64,000 bases of DNA, taken from NCBI RefSeq assembly GCF_910593845.1, contig NZ_CAJVAS010000010.1, positions 153,339 to 217,338 of the forward strand. Direction: 5' to 3'. The notes beneath the pieces were generated by a model that was given only the letters and a program-made list of their open reading frames with translations, did no database searches and had not been told where the DNA came from. Of this stretch, positions 24,611 to 34,163 are shown piece by piece. Position numbers and translations under genes: made by a program. Within the stretch, counting starts at the first letter, position 1, and the number at the start of each line of letters is the position of its first letter. The DNA comes from Paenibacillus solanacearum. GTDB taxonomy: Bacteria; Bacillota; Bacilli; Paenibacillales; NBRC-103111.

Positions 24611-25948
24611 TTAAGGCGCATTCTTTGCCCTGTTCTCTTCATTCGCCTTTAACATCGCTTCATCCAGCTTTCGTAGCGCGGTATTAACGTCTTCGTTCTT
24701 ATACATAACATCCTCATACGTTGCGTTCATCAGAGCGTTAGCGTTAAAATTCACGGGAACCATAGGCTTAGCATATGTGGATTTGAATAGACTCTGCAGG
24801 TTCTTCCCTTGTAATGCGGTGTTCTCGGCGCCAAGACTTCGACGGACGTTATCTTCGATAAGTGATGGAATATAGCCGCTTTCCGCCAGCTTTTTTTGCA
24901 TCTCCGTCGATGTGAGATAATGAATGACATCGAACGCTGCATCCTTGTGTTTGCTTTGCGAGGAGATAGACCAAACGAATTGATCCAAAAATGGCGCCTG
25001 TTTGGGAGCGCTTTCGAACACGGGTGTTGTAACGATATCCCAATTCAAGGTATCGCCGGTTTTATTTAATTTGTTTACATTTAAAAGAAGTCCGTTCCAC
25101 CACACCATTGCCATTGCTTGAATCTTCTTATTCATCATCGTCGGGTTAATGTCCCAAAACTGATTTTTGACTGAAGGCAGGTTACCTGGAATCGAGTAGA
25201 TTTGCTTCATCGTATCGAAAGTTTGCTTCCAGCCGTCGGTCTGGACAGCCGGCTTGTTTGTCTTCAGATCGACCCACTGCTGGTCAAGCTGGGTGGACAG
25301 CACATAAGGACGCCCCGGATTTAATCCCAGATATTGAATCCCGTCAACCATTCTAGTTACCGGTTTTGCTTTCTCAACGGCTTGGTTCCATGAAAGTCCG
25401 TCTGTGGGATAAGAAACTCCGAACTTGTCGAATATATCTTTGTTGTACATTAGGGTCTGCAAATTCAGAAAATATGGAAGCGCTACCAACCCTTTGCCGT
25501 TATTGTACATTTTCAGCGCATCAATCGCCTGTGGGTTGAATTTCGCTAAGTCCACGTTGTTCTTTTGGAGCAGTTCCGACAAGTCCATCGAAACCTTCAT
25601 ATCCTGCAGTATTCGAATCGTATCATAGTTGGTCATTGTAATATCAGGAACGGTCCCTGAGGACATAAACTTTTGGAATGTCGCTTCCTGATTAGGTCCA
25701 TCCGATTGCAACACTTCAAATGAAATATAAGGAAACCTCTTTGTCACCGGATCGATAATGTTTTTCTGAATTTCATCTTGATCGAATGCAGGCATTGAAT
25801 AGAGCGTTAACGTCACTGGCTGCGTACTTTTGGACGTATTGACTTCGTTTCCAACCGAGTTTATTGAGTTGGTGTTATTGCTGCAGCCGACTGCCGAACC
25901 TAGCGTCAAAGCAGAAGTAATCACGATCTTGAATAATTTTTTATACAA
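24611..25948 (-). CDS. Extracellular sugar-binding lipoprotein (ABC type)
   Basis: The 445-residue protein has a signal peptide with a lipobox ending AVGC, so Cys22 is the probable lipidation site. A family-1 extracellular solute-binding fold follows (for example LTLYSMPAFDQDEIQKNI and the late HYLTSTEMQKKLAESGYIPS). Such proteins deliver oligosaccharides to two membrane permeases. Here no permease gene is adjacent, which is unusual; the locus must borrow permeases or has lost them. It is the first gene of a probable operon with the sulfatase and glycoside hydrolase. Confidence 0.88.
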   Translation of the reverse strand: MYKKLFKIVITSALTLGSAVGCSNNTNSINSVGNEVNTSKSTQPVTLTLYSMPAFDQDEIQKNIIDPVTKRFPYISFEVLQSDGPNQEATFQKFMSSGTVPDITMTNYDTIRILQDMKVSMDLSELLQKNNVDLAKFNPQAIDALKMYNNGKGLVALPYFLNLQTLMYNKDIFDKFGVSYPTDGLSWNQAVEKAKPVTRMVDGIQYLGLNPGRPYVLSTQLDQQWVDLKTNKPAVQTDGWKQTFDTMKQIYSIPGNLPSVKNQFWDINPTMMNKKIQAMAMVWWNGLLLNVNKLNKTGDTLNWDIVTTPVFESAPKQAPFLDQFVWSISSQSKHKDAAFDVIHYLTSTEMQKKLAESGYIPSLIEDNVRRSLGAENTALQGKNLQSLFKSTYAKPMVPVNFNANALMNATYEDVMYKNEDVNTALRKLDEAMLKANEENRAKNAP

Positions 25949-26286
25949 TTGATAAGACCTCCCCTTCTCAAGGTTAAAATTTTATTACACTTTTTATGTT
26001 TGTTACATTATTTATGTCTGAAATAAAGTTTATCATTGAAAACCCATTCATTCAATACTTTTTTACCAAAATATTAAAACAAATTAAACAAAAATGTCAT
26101 TGTGTTTCAATATTCATGTAATACAAAATATTAGGTACGTAGTATCCTATATGTTTTCTCTGCAATCTTGAGTTGTGCCGCAGTACGTTTTATAAGGATT
26201 TAAGATAACAAAAAAGACATTCGTCCATTACCATCGGAGGACAAATGTCTTCTTTTTGTAAACGTGTAATAGCAAAAAAATCCGTT
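25949..26286. other. A/T-rich regulatory gap
   Basis: This region holds the promoter of the lipoprotein operon (minus strand) and the terminator of the regulator gene. Many TTA/TTTA runs make the exact promoter ambiguous. No gene is seen. Confidence 0.5.
26208..26259. terminator. Terminator of the ArsR-type regulator gene
   Basis: AAAAAAGACATT-C-GTCC pairs with GGAC-A-AATGTCTTCTTTTT with one mismatch. It lies about 30 bases downstream of the regulator's stop codon on the minus strand, where the 3' arm ends in GTCTTTTTTG. Confidence 0.85.
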
Positions 26287-27228
26287 TTACGTGTACATTA
26301 TTCGCATAATGATATCCTGCTCGGTGTCGCCGAATTGTTTGCCGAACAGATTCATGCCGCCGATATTTCTTGCATTGTGTTTGACGCCGATCCGGAACCG
26401 AATTTGCTTCTTAATTTCCAAATTTAGTTCTCCCAGCGTGACGTCGGACACCCTTACGTCGTCCAGATACGTTCCCCGATCGTCGACCTTCCACGTTTTC
26501 AACAGTCCATATTGAGTATGGTTTTCGATAATCCACGCAGGATTTAACTTTCCCTTGCGGTCCCCAAAATCTCCCGGGCAGGTCCAAGTCCCAATCTCAA
26601 CGCCATTGATCCAGGCGGTAATATCCGAAGGCCAATTGTGATTGAATCCTGGTGCTTCTGAACACAACTCCATTGAGAACTGTATCGATTTAATTGTCGC
26701 CTTTAGCGGAAGTAGGGACGGGAATTTATACTCAACATACCCTTTGCGAAACCAGAGAAGACTTGCCGTAATGCATTGTGGATCATAAAAAACCGCAGGT
26801 TCCTCCGACGGATATAAAATACCGTTGCTGTTCAGTAAACCGCAAGTAGGATACACGTCACTATCACAGAATTGGCCAATCGGCATCTCTATTACATAAC
26901 TGTTCGTATTTGTTTTGTACTGCTCCGACTGTTTTAGCTTAAGCTGGATCATTTCAAGGTTTCGGGAACATATTTTCATAGTTCCCCGTTTGGCAGGCAG
27001 CGTCTCTGTGATGACAAGCCCAGCAGTCTCCAATACGCGTATATTAAGGGCTACTGTGGAGACTGGCAAATTGAGCTTGTGGGCGATATCAACGATATTC
27101 AGTTTCTGAGTATCTAACAAACGAATGATATCGATCCTCACTTTGGAGGCAATAGCATGGGCCACCGCAAATAAAGTATCCGGATCGTCCAAGGATAATT
27201 TCAGAATATTAATGCACTCCATTTCCAC
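26287..27228 (-). CDS. ArsR-type regulator with large C-terminal sensor domain
   Basis: The 313-residue protein has an N-terminal winged helix (about 15-85: VDIAHKLNLPVSTVALNIRVLETAGLV). A beta-rich C-terminal domain of about 200 residues (DITAWINGVEIGTWTCPGDF, LLKTWKVDDRGTYLDDV, FRIGVKHNARNIGGMNLFG) is joined to it. The usual ArsR metal-binding cysteines are missing. The C-terminal part looks like a jelly-roll ligand domain and probably senses a saccharide. It lies upstream of, and on the same strand as, the lipoprotein-sulfatase-hydrolase genes, so it is the likely controller of that locus. A function as sugar sensor is inference. Confidence 0.78.
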   Translation of the reverse strand: MEMECINILKLSLDDPDTLFAVAHAIASKVRIDIIRLLDTQKLNIVDIAHKLNLPVSTVALNIRVLETAGLVITETLPAKRGTMKICSRNLEMIQLKLKQSEQYKTNTNSYVIEMPIGQFCDSDVYPTCGLLNSNGILYPSEEPAVFYDPQCITASLLWFRKGYVEYKFPSLLPLKATIKSIQFSMELCSEAPGFNHNWPSDITAWINGVEIGTWTCPGDFGDRKGKLNPAWIIENHTQYGLLKTWKVDDRGTYLDDVRVSDVTLGELNLEIKKQIRFRIGVKHNARNIGGMNLFGKQFGDTEQDIIMRIMYT

Positions 27229-27352
27229 TTTGCAAATGGCAATCTCGGTTCATTACAAAAATATTATATCGTATCTTTCTTTGATTTCAATAAATAACGT
27301 TACTAAAAGATCGAAGGCAGTCCATTTACAAGCTTCACTTCATTGGGCTCCA

Positions 27353-28756
27353 TTATTTATAGCCCGATTCGTTCGTTAGTTCATCATCTGCTTCGGTACT
27401 CACAGGAGCGGCTTTGCCAACGCCCGTAGCATAAAAACTGATCACAACCATGCCTAAGAACACAAGTCCGGCCATTAGGGAGATGCGGGTATCATCATTG
27501 ATCCACATACCGACCAATACGATGAGCAGGAAAACAATGGTTGCATAATTGGTCAATGGGGTAAGAGGCATTTTAAACGGATGATGATCCAGCCCAGCTC
27601 CCTTTCGTTTTCTGAATTTCATTTGACTGATCAAAATAACAAACCACGGTACCATACCGGGAAGTACGCTGGCGCTGTATACATACACAAACAGATTTTC
27701 CGGTGTAATATAGCTTAAAATCACGCCAATGCCCAGTCCGACGAGCACGCCAATCGTTCCCAGCAAAGGGATGCCGGTACGGGATATTTTCGTAAATATT
27801 TTGGGCGCCTGTCCGTTTACCCCTAACGTATAGAGCATGCGCCCGGCGCTATAAATTCCGCTGTTGCAACCGGACATGGCAGACGTGATGACGACGAAGT
27901 TGATGATCCCCGCCGCTGCCGGAATACCGATTTGGGCAAACGTCGCTACGAACGGACTGCCAATCGCGTTCAGCTGATTCCAGGGATAGACGGTCACAAT
28001 GACAAATATGGCGCCAATATAGAAGATCAAAATACGCCAAATGATACCTTGGGTCGCACGCATTAACGTTTTTTGCGGATTTGCCGCCTCACCGGCTGTA
28101 ATCCCGATCAGTTCGACACCTTGGTAAGCCCCAATGACCAAGGAAAGCGCAAAGAAAAAGCCTGTCCAGCCCCCCGTGAAGAAGCCCCCATGCTGCCACA
28201 GGTTCGAAAATCCGATCGCGTTACCCCCGTTGCCTATCCCAAAGAAAATGAGACTCAATCCTATAACGATCATGAATACGATGGTTACAATTTTAATCAT
28301 GGCGAACCAAAACTCAAATTCGCCGAATGATTTAACCGACAGTAAATTGGCGGCGCCGAGAAGCACCATTGCGATTATACCCGGTATCCAAGCAGGCAAA
28401 TCGGGAAACCAGTATTTCATATATGTGCCAATCGCGATGATTTCCGACATCCCGACAACGACCCATTGAAACCAGTTGCTCCAAGCCGTTATATAGCCTG
28501 CCAAAGGATGAATGTACTTATATCCGAAGGTAGCGAATGACCCCGTACTCGGTTCTACGTACTGCATTTCCCCCATTGCGCGCATGATGAAAAATATAAA
28601 AATCCCTACAACCGCATAAGCAAGCATAACGGATGGACCCGTCCATTTTATCGTGCTGGCAGAGCCCATAAATAAACCTACACCGATCGTGCCTCCCAAA
28701 GCTATCATCTGAATATGGCGCGCTTTGAGGCCCCTGTTCAACTCTTTGTTTTTCAC
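27353..28756 (-). CDS. Amino acid permease (APC superfamily, AAT family)
   Basis: The 467-residue protein has 12 predicted helices. It carries the family signature [19 protein letters not shown] in helix 1 and [21 protein letters not shown] after helix 2. [20 protein letters not shown] in helix 6 is the unwound helix with the AGE motif. This is a proton-coupled importer of the group that includes B. subtilis AapA, RocE and E. coli CycA. D-Ala/D-Ser/Gly or basic amino acids are possible substrates. It is monocistronic and has no evident link to the glycan locus beside it. Confidence 0.88.
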   Translation of the reverse strand: MKNKELNRGLKARHIQMIALGGTIGVGLFMGSASTIKWTGPSVMLAYAVVGIFIFFIMRAMGEMQYVEPSTGSFATFGYKYIHPLAGYITAWSNWFQWVVVGMSEIIAIGTYMKYWFPDLPAWIPGIIAMVLLGAANLLSVKSFGEFEFWFAMIKIVTIVFMIVIGLSLIFFGIGNGGNAIGFSNLWQHGGFFTGGWTGFFFALSLVIGAYQGVELIGITAGEAANPQKTLMRATQGIIWRILIFYIGAIFVIVTVYPWNQLNAIGSPFVATFAQIGIPAAAGIINFVVITSAMSGCNSGIYSAGRMLYTLGVNGQAPKIFTKISRTGIPLLGTIGVLVGLGIGVILSYITPENLFVYVYSASVLPGMVPWFVILISQMKFRKRKGAGLDHHPFKMPLTPLTNYATIVFLLIVLVGMWINDDTRISLMAGLVFLGMVVISFYATGVGKAAPVSTEADDELTNESGYK

Positions 28757-28919
28757 TCCAAATCCTCTTCCTTTGTGACTTATGCTTCATACCGGTGTCT
28801 TATTATTTGCAATCGTTTTTCTAATATTCGGCAACCTGTTTTTGTACAGAGCCGCTCTCCGAAAAAAAGACAGATAGAACGACCCTCTAAAATCATTTCA
28901 TGGTTTCCCGAAAGTAACA

Positions 28920-30662
28920 TCAGTGTTTATCGGGTTGCTGTACTCCAGGACGGTTTCGTTCCGAGGAAGGATCTTTCGATACTGTCGCCAACAAAGCGGA
29001 AGCGATCGAAATGGGAATGACGCTTATCGCAGTCACTACCGGGGTGAAAGGCAGCATGAACAGTACATAGAATAACCAACATACAGGCGCATACAGAAAA
29101 ACGATTACTGTGCCGACCACGACTGACGAAATCCATCTTCCGATTCGGTACCGATCCAGTAAGGCAACAACTAGAATCCCCATGGTGCCAAGCGAGAACA
29201 AATAGCTAATATCTTGGAACAAAACGGCGCTACCTACAATCAGCAGCAAGAGAAAGGGCAGAAGACCGGCAAGGGCTTCGTGCAGCGACAGCTTGCTATC
29301 TCGAATGATCGCCACAGCGAGAGCGCACGCGCCCACAGCGAAAACGATACTTAAGAACACGGCATCATTATTCGTCGACTCGGACAGGTTCAGCAATTGT
29401 GTTACCCCCGATACGACTCCCCAGCTCAATACCGCCGCTCCGGCCATCCATCCGAGCAGCCGGCCCAATTCGGCAATCATTGTGCGGAACCGTAAGCTGC
29501 CCGTTCGAATCTGAAAGATCATATACCATAGGGCGAACCCGGCGGCTGCGGCTGACAGGGCATAAGACTCGGCTTTGCTCATGATCACTAAATAGCCGGG
29601 CAATAAGGAAAAGTAGAGGCTATCCTGTTTTCTTCCATCTTTAAATGGAACCCGTGCGGCATGATCAGCCATTTCCAAGGCGGACATCAGAAAATGGTAT
29701 GCCGTACTACGATCCAAATTTTCAAAGTTATCCGATTTTTCATGGTAACTCTCAATCCCCTCAACTGCCGCGAAATTTAGGCCAGAGTAGCCTGCCTCCA
29801 AATAACGGGTCAAATCCGTCCCATTGGGCATCCGGAGGTATAACCCGGTCGTGAACGAAAAAGCTAGCGGACGAGAGCTTGCAGATTGAAAGTAGCGCAC
29901 CGCATCCAGATTGTCGTCAGAAGTCTCAAACATCAGCAGCCCGCCGCGATTGCCGCGCGCTTCGAAGTTGACGACCAGATCGATATTACCGAGAAGCTCC
30001 GTGTGCGATCGAACGAATTCCTTCGCTCCCAGCGTCCCTAATTCCTCACCATCCGTGAATAGAAAATAAAGGTCCGATTGCAAATTCGGGTTCCTCGCCT
30101 GCTCGCGCATGGCTTCCAGAAGGGCGGTAACCGAGACCATGTCGTCTGCCGCACCAGGGGTCGTCGGTTTGGTGTCGTAATGGGCCGAAAACAGGATGCC
30201 ACGATCTGTTGCGGGGGCGTCCAGCTTCACCAATATATTTTGCAGAATCAATTTATCATTCTCGTCAAAATGGGCCCGTGTACGAATGCCATTCTTGAAG
30301 TTATCCTCGTGAGAAAGTCCGTTAGCAAGCGGCGGCAAATTCTCAAAGTCGGGTACGCCACTGCGCTCAAACATGTCCGCCATCACGTCCGTGATCGTGT
30401 AAGTTACTTTCTCGACCTTCGGTTCCAAGCCCATTGCTCGTATTTGCTCCAACAGATAGGCTCGTACCGACTCCAGTTCCTTCGATCCGGGTGGATGCGC
30501 CTCGACCGTCATCGCCTTTAGATTCGTCAACATCCGCTCGTATGCCGGATAATCAGCACCGGATTCGGATGGCGGCACAGGCGGACGCAAAAGTTGCCGC
30601 TCCAATCCAATCCCCGTCGCAAGTACAATCATCATCAGAACGATTGAAATGATTTTTCTCAT
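28920..30662 (-). CDS. Membrane-anchored M28-family metallopeptidase
   Basis: The 580-residue protein has an N-terminal membrane segment (about 4-20) and an M28 peptidase domain (about 40-370). A C-terminal region carries six to eight hydrophobic helices. Metal-binding segments are visible: SAHYDTKPTTPGAADDMVS gives His and Asp ligands, TDGEELGTLGAKEF gives the catalytic Glu-Glu, and NFEARGNRGG follows. A late ESYHEKSDNFE supplies the last His. The peptidase should lie outside the membrane and remove N-terminal residues from peptides. Start 30662 follows GGGGGAGA. It is preceded by a two-component system and by TTAACC repeats next to a TATAGT box. Confidence 0.85.
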   Translation of the reverse strand: MRKIISIVLMMIVLATGIGLERQLLRPPVPPSESGADYPAYERMLTNLKAMTVEAHPPGSKELESVRAYLLEQIRAMGLEPKVEKVTYTITDVMADMFERSGVPDFENLPPLANGLSHEDNFKNGIRTRAHFDENDKLILQNILVKLDAPATDRGILFSAHYDTKPTTPGAADDMVSVTALLEAMREQARNPNLQSDLYFLFTDGEELGTLGAKEFVRSHTELLGNIDLVVNFEARGNRGGLLMFETSDDNLDAVRYFQSASSRPLAFSFTTGLYLRMPNGTDLTRYLEAGYSGLNFAAVEGIESYHEKSDNFENLDRSTAYHFLMSALEMADHAARVPFKDGRKQDSLYFSLLPGYLVIMSKAESYALSAAAAGFALWYMIFQIRTGSLRFRTMIAELGRLLGWMAGAAVLSWGVVSGVTQLLNLSESTNNDAVFLSIVFAVGACALAVAIIRDSKLSLHEALAGLLPFLLLLIVGSAVLFQDISYLFSLGTMGILVVALLDRYRIGRWISSVVVGTVIVFLYAPVCWLFYVLFMLPFTPVVTAISVIPISIASALLATVSKDPSSERNRPGVQQPDKH

Positions 30663-30688
30663 ATCTCGTCTCCCCCAATACATGGATA

Positions 30689-30732
30689 TACCATGACTAT
30701 ACAGGAGGAAAGGTTAATTCTAGGTTAAGCTC
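30689..30732 (-). promoter_or_regulatory. Possible response-regulator-dependent promoter of the M28 gene
   Basis: On the minus strand CTTAACCTAGAATTAACC contains TTAACC twice with starts 11 bases apart. TATAGT follows ten bases after the second copy, at about 30701-30696. OmpR-type regulators commonly bind direct repeats at this spacing over the -35 region. Similar TTAACC/TTAAC repeats occur ahead of the adjacent response-regulator gene. Confidence 0.5.
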
Positions 30733-30771
30733 GGCAAAAAACGGCCCGACGCAAGTACGGCAGAAACCGCT

Positions 30772-31944
30772 TCAATAAACGGTGGAGGCGTTAGGCAGTT
30801 GAACCTCGAATGTGGTGCCCATACCCATTGCGCTCTGGACTTGTATTGAGCCACTATGCTTGTCGATGACCGCCTTGGTGATGGACAGCCCCAGTCCGTT
30901 GCCCCCCAGCTCTCTGGAACGCGACTTGTCCACGCAGTAGAAAGGTTCAAAGATTTTGTCCGTCTGATCCTCCGGGATCCCAATACCCGTATCGGCTATG
31001 GTAATCCGCGTTGTATCCGGATGGCGTGTGCCAGTGATTTGAATGCTCCCATTCGGCTTGTTATACTTGATGGCATTATGAAGAATGTTGGAGAATGCCC
31101 GGTGCAACAGATTCCTCTCTCCATAGACTGGTATATCCTCAAGGTGGACTTCGATATCGATATCCTTGCTTTGAACCTCCGCAGCAAGCTCACTTAAGAT
31201 CGACTGGAACAGCTCCTTCGCTGAGAATGTCACACAGGCGGCCACATTCAAGTCCGCATTCATTCGGAGCAGGTCGTGAACCAGGATGTTAAGTCGCTCC
31301 GCATTGCACTGCGTATCCTGCAGTGCTTCCTTATATTCTTCAAGTGATGGCGGGCCACCCAGCTGTACCACCTCAATCCTGGCGAGCATAGCGGCGATCG
31401 GTGTTTTGAGTTCATGAGCCGCATTGGCTGTAAAGTGTTTATGAGCTGTGAAAGATTTTTCTAATTTCCGTATCATTCGATTAAACGATATGGACAACCT
31501 CGATACCTCGTCCTTGGACGGGGGAACCTGAACCTGCCTGTACAGATTATTTTCATCGATCTCTTCGATCTCCTTGCTTAAGTCTGTGACAGGCTTTAGC
31601 GCTCCTCCTGCTACCCTGTAGGTAAGGACGCTTCCGCTAGCGATGATCAAGATTACACACAGGAAGCCAGTAGAGGCGAAGTTAATCTGCTGCTCAATCA
31701 AGACAGGCGGCACGGAGGGTATGGGAGGTGCAGACGGTATTGGAGGCACAGACGGTATGGTTACTGGAAGGGGCTCTCTCCCCATTTCTTCTGAGGTACT
31801 GACTTTAGGAACAAGCTGCGGGGCGACATAAACGATGCGAGCTGTATAGATTAAAGCGGCCATGAGCGAGAAGCATGCGATGGAGAGTATCATCGCCATT
31901 AATAAAGTTAGCCGCACACGCAGCGGAAGGGAATTAATACGCAT
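30772..31944 (-). CDS. Sensor histidine kinase
   Basis: The 390-residue membrane kinase has helices at about 11-34 and 92-112 flanking an outer loop of about 55 residues. That loop contains the repeated Pro-rich unit IPSVPP/IPSAPP. A HAMP-like linker (about 112-165) leads to the H-box NAAHELKTPIAAM with phosphorylated His177. The ATP-binding domain follows, with NILHNAIKYN (N box), DTGIGIPED (G1) and GGNGLGLS (G2). It overlaps the response-regulator gene by 11 bases, so the pair is coupled. The neighbouring M28 peptidase gene is the probable target. The signal is unknown; the short outer loop suggests an envelope or peptide signal. Confidence 0.92.
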   Translation of the reverse strand: MRINSLPLRVRLTLLMAMILSIACFSLMAALIYTARIVYVAPQLVPKVSTSEEMGREPLPVTIPSVPPIPSAPPIPSVPPVLIEQQINFASTGFLCVILIIASGSVLTYRVAGGALKPVTDLSKEIEEIDENNLYRQVQVPPSKDEVSRLSISFNRMIRKLEKSFTAHKHFTANAAHELKTPIAAMLARIEVVQLGGPPSLEEYKEALQDTQCNAERLNILVHDLLRMNADLNVAACVTFSAKELFQSILSELAAEVQSKDIDIEVHLEDIPVYGERNLLHRAFSNILHNAIKYNKPNGSIQITGTRHPDTTRITIADTGIGIPEDQTDKIFEPFYCVDKSRSRELGGNGLGLSITKAVIDKHSGSIQVQSAMGMGTTFEVQLPNASTVY

Positions 31945-32623
31945 CTAGCGGCACCTCCGCTATGTAATATCCAAGCCCTCTCCGGTTCTTGATCACTTCC
32001 TGTTCACCCAAGAGCGCCGCCAACTTCTTTTTGAGAGAATTGATATGAACCTTGAGCGAGTTCGAGAACCCGTCGAAGCTGCTGTCCCACAGGTGCTCCA
32101 TGATTTCTTCCGCACTGACGACTTTATCTTTGTTAAGCATCAGGTACTCCAGAATGCCGTATTCTTTCTTCGTCAATTCCATTAGGTTGCCCTTAACGTA
32201 CGCGGTCTTTAACGCAGTGTCGATCAGCAGCTCGCCATGTGACATTCGCGTATCCGTCTGGGTGAATCTCCGGCGGAGCAGCGCCCGCAGTCTAGCCTCC
32301 AGCTCCTTGAAATGAAAGGGTTTCGCCATATAATCGTTCGCTCCGGTGTCCAAACCAAAAATTTTGTCCTCTACCTCGGAACGTGCCGACAGAATCAGAA
32401 TTTTGATGTCTTGGTTATTCTTACGGATCTCTCTTAGGACATCGATCCCATCGATTCTAGGCAGATTCCAGTCCAGCACAAGCGCGTCATATTCGTGGAT
32501 TTCGACCATTCGCAACGCCTCTTCGCCGTCCGATGCCGCATCGACTGCATAGCTGAATTTTCGCAAACCCATGCAAATCGACTTCTGCATCGACAGATCA
32601 TCTTCAACTACCAATATTTTCAA
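31934..32623 (-). CDS. OmpR/PhoB-family response regulator
   Basis: The protein has a receiver domain (1-120) with acidic pair Glu7-Asp8-Asp9, phosphoacceptor Asp51 in LVLDWNLPR, and Lys of MAKPF. A winged-helix DNA-binding domain follows (about 130-228), ending NRRGLGYYIAEV. I place the start at a TTG (32623) because AGGATAGGGG lies seven bases ahead of it and family members begin just before this strand. The longer ATG form (32656) adds 11 residues but has no ribosome-binding site. The kinase gene follows with overlap. Repeats CTTAACCTTAACTTAAC upstream at about 32690-32673 suggest autoregulation. Confidence 0.88.
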   Translation of the reverse strand: MKILVVEDDLSMQKSICMGLRKFSYAVDAASDGEEALRMVEIHEYDALVLDWNLPRIDGIDVLREIRKNNQDIKILILSARSEVEDKIFGLDTGANDYMAKPFHFKELEARLRALLRRRFTQTDTRMSHGELLIDTALKTAYVKGNLMELTKKEYGILEYLMLNKDKVVSAEEIMEHLWDSSFDGFSNSLKVHINSLKKKLAALLGEQEVIKNRRGLGYYIAEVPLDAY

Positions 32624-32668
32624 TTTTGTCGCCCCTATCCTATTTGTTTGACCCATGATAGATCAAGT

Positions 32669-32692
32669 TCAGTTAAGTTAAGGTTAAGGGTA
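32669..32692 (-). promoter_or_regulatory. TTAAC repeats ahead of the two-component operon
   Basis: The minus strand reads CCTTAACCTTAACTTAACTG, three TTAAC units in a row, just upstream of the response-regulator gene. The same TTAACC element is repeated in front of the M28 gene, which makes these candidate binding sites for the response regulator. Confidence 0.45.
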
Positions 32693-32743
32693 AAGCACTA
32701 AAAAAGCCACTCTTGTTCGAGCATCCCAATCATCTATGAACCG

Positions 32744-32775
32744 AAACAAAGAGCGCCAAATGGGCGCCCTTCAAT
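32744..32775 (-). terminator. trpB intrinsic terminator
   Basis: On the minus strand AGGGCGCC pairs with GGCGCTCT around a five-base loop and runs into TTTGTTT, some 40 bases after the trpB stop codon. Confidence 0.7.
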
Positions 32776-32812
32776 TTCTAATGTATTGTAATACGCGATG
32801 CATCCGTTACTT

Positions 32813-33973
32813 TTATTTGAGCATTTGATACACTTGTTCGACATCCTTATCCCCGCGGCCAGACAGATTAACGATAATAATTTGATCCTTACTCATCGTA
32901 GACGACAGCTTTTTCGCGTAGGCCACCGCATGTGCGCTCTCTAAAGCAGGGATAATCCCCTCCGTGCGGGACAGTTCCTGGAAGGCTTCCAGCACTTCCT
33001 CATTGCTGACCGCCGCATACTCGGCCCGGCCCTTCACTTTCAGGTCGCTATGCTCCGGTCCAATGCCCGGATAGTCAAGACCCGCAGCGATTGAATAGGT
33101 CTTCTTCGGCTGTCCTTCCTCGTCCAGCAGCACCAAACACTTGAAGCCGTGAATGATGCTTGGGACGCCTTCGGTTAAGGTTGGCGCTTGATCAGGCTCG
33201 ACGCCGATCAAGCGAACACTCGGCTCGTCGATGTAGTGGGCAAATGCCCCGATCGCATTGCTGCCGCCGCCTACGCAGGCTACTACCGCATCCGGCAAAC
33301 GGCCTTCTTTCTCGATAATCTGCCGCTTCGATTCTTCACTAATAATTGCCTGAAAGTGCTTGACCATCGTCGGAAACGGATGCGGACCCACAGCAGAACC
33401 GAGCAAATAAAACGTATTTTTATAATTGCGAACCAGATCGCCCAGCGCCTCATCTACCGCATCCTTCAGCCGTCCTTGGCCTTTATGTACCGGTACAACT
33501 GTCGCGCCGAGCAGCTCCATCCGGAACACGTTAAGCGCCTGCCGGCGCGTATCTTCAGCTCCCATGTAGATGACGCATTCCATATTAAACATAGCGCAGG
33601 CCGTTGCCGTAGCAACACCGTGCTGTCCAGCACCGGTCTCCGCGATAATCCGCTTGGCTCCCATTCGCTTCGCGAGAAGAATCTGGCCAATCGCATTGTT
33701 GATCTTATGCGCTCCGGTATGATTCAGATCCTCGCGCTTTAAGTATATTTTCGGCCCTCCCCAAGCTTTGGTCAGCCGCTCCGCATAAGTTAGCGGATTC
33801 TCGCGGCCAACATATTCGCGCAAGTAATAGCTGAGCTCTTCTTTAAAGTCCGGATCATCTCTAAACTTATAAAATTGCTCACTCAAATAACTCAACACTT
33901 CCTGCAATTCCGGCGGGACGAAGCTGCCGCCAAACTCTCCAAAGTATCCCTCTTGCTGCAATTGTTGGTCCAT
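32813..33973 (-). CDS. trpB: Tryptophan synthase beta chain, stand-alone copy
   Basis: TrpB joins indole and L-serine to make tryptophan with PLP. The 386-residue protein has the cofactor lysine in [17 protein letters not shown], the catalytic Glu in [11 protein letters not shown], the PLP phosphate loop [14 protein letters not shown], and a late SGRGDKDV. Length and motifs match the TrpB1 type that normally pairs with TrpA. No trpA or other trp gene is adjacent, so this is either a second, orphan copy or part of a scattered pathway. It is monocistronic with its own terminator. Confidence 0.93.
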   Translation of the reverse strand: MDQQLQQEGYFGEFGGSFVPPELQEVLSYLSEQFYKFRDDPDFKEELSYYLREYVGRENPLTYAERLTKAWGGPKIYLKREDLNHTGAHKINNAIGQILLAKRMGAKRIIAETGAGQHGVATATACAMFNMECVIYMGAEDTRRQALNVFRMELLGATVVPVHKGQGRLKDAVDEALGDLVRNYKNTFYLLGSAVGPHPFPTMVKHFQAIISEESKRQIIEKEGRLPDAVVACVGGGSNAIGAFAHYIDEPSVRLIGVEPDQAPTLTEGVPSIIHGFKCLVLLDEEGQPKKTYSIAAGLDYPGIGPEHSDLKVKGRAEYAAVSNEEVLEAFQELSRTEGIIPALESAHAVAYAKKLSSTMSKDQIIIVNLSGRGDKDVEQVYQMLK

Positions 33974-34163
33974 AAGTAAGCGCCTCCACTAATCGAAATA
34001 GAAATGGTACTCTACCTAACATCTTACCATACATTTCAACGATTGCGCCCCCGTTTTCCTTCTAGATGTCATTGTGACCGCTGTCTTGATCGCAAGGATT
34101 GACAACTATAGCGTCGAATAAAAGTGTATACTAGTTTTTAAAAATCGGAAGAGGAGTGTTACG

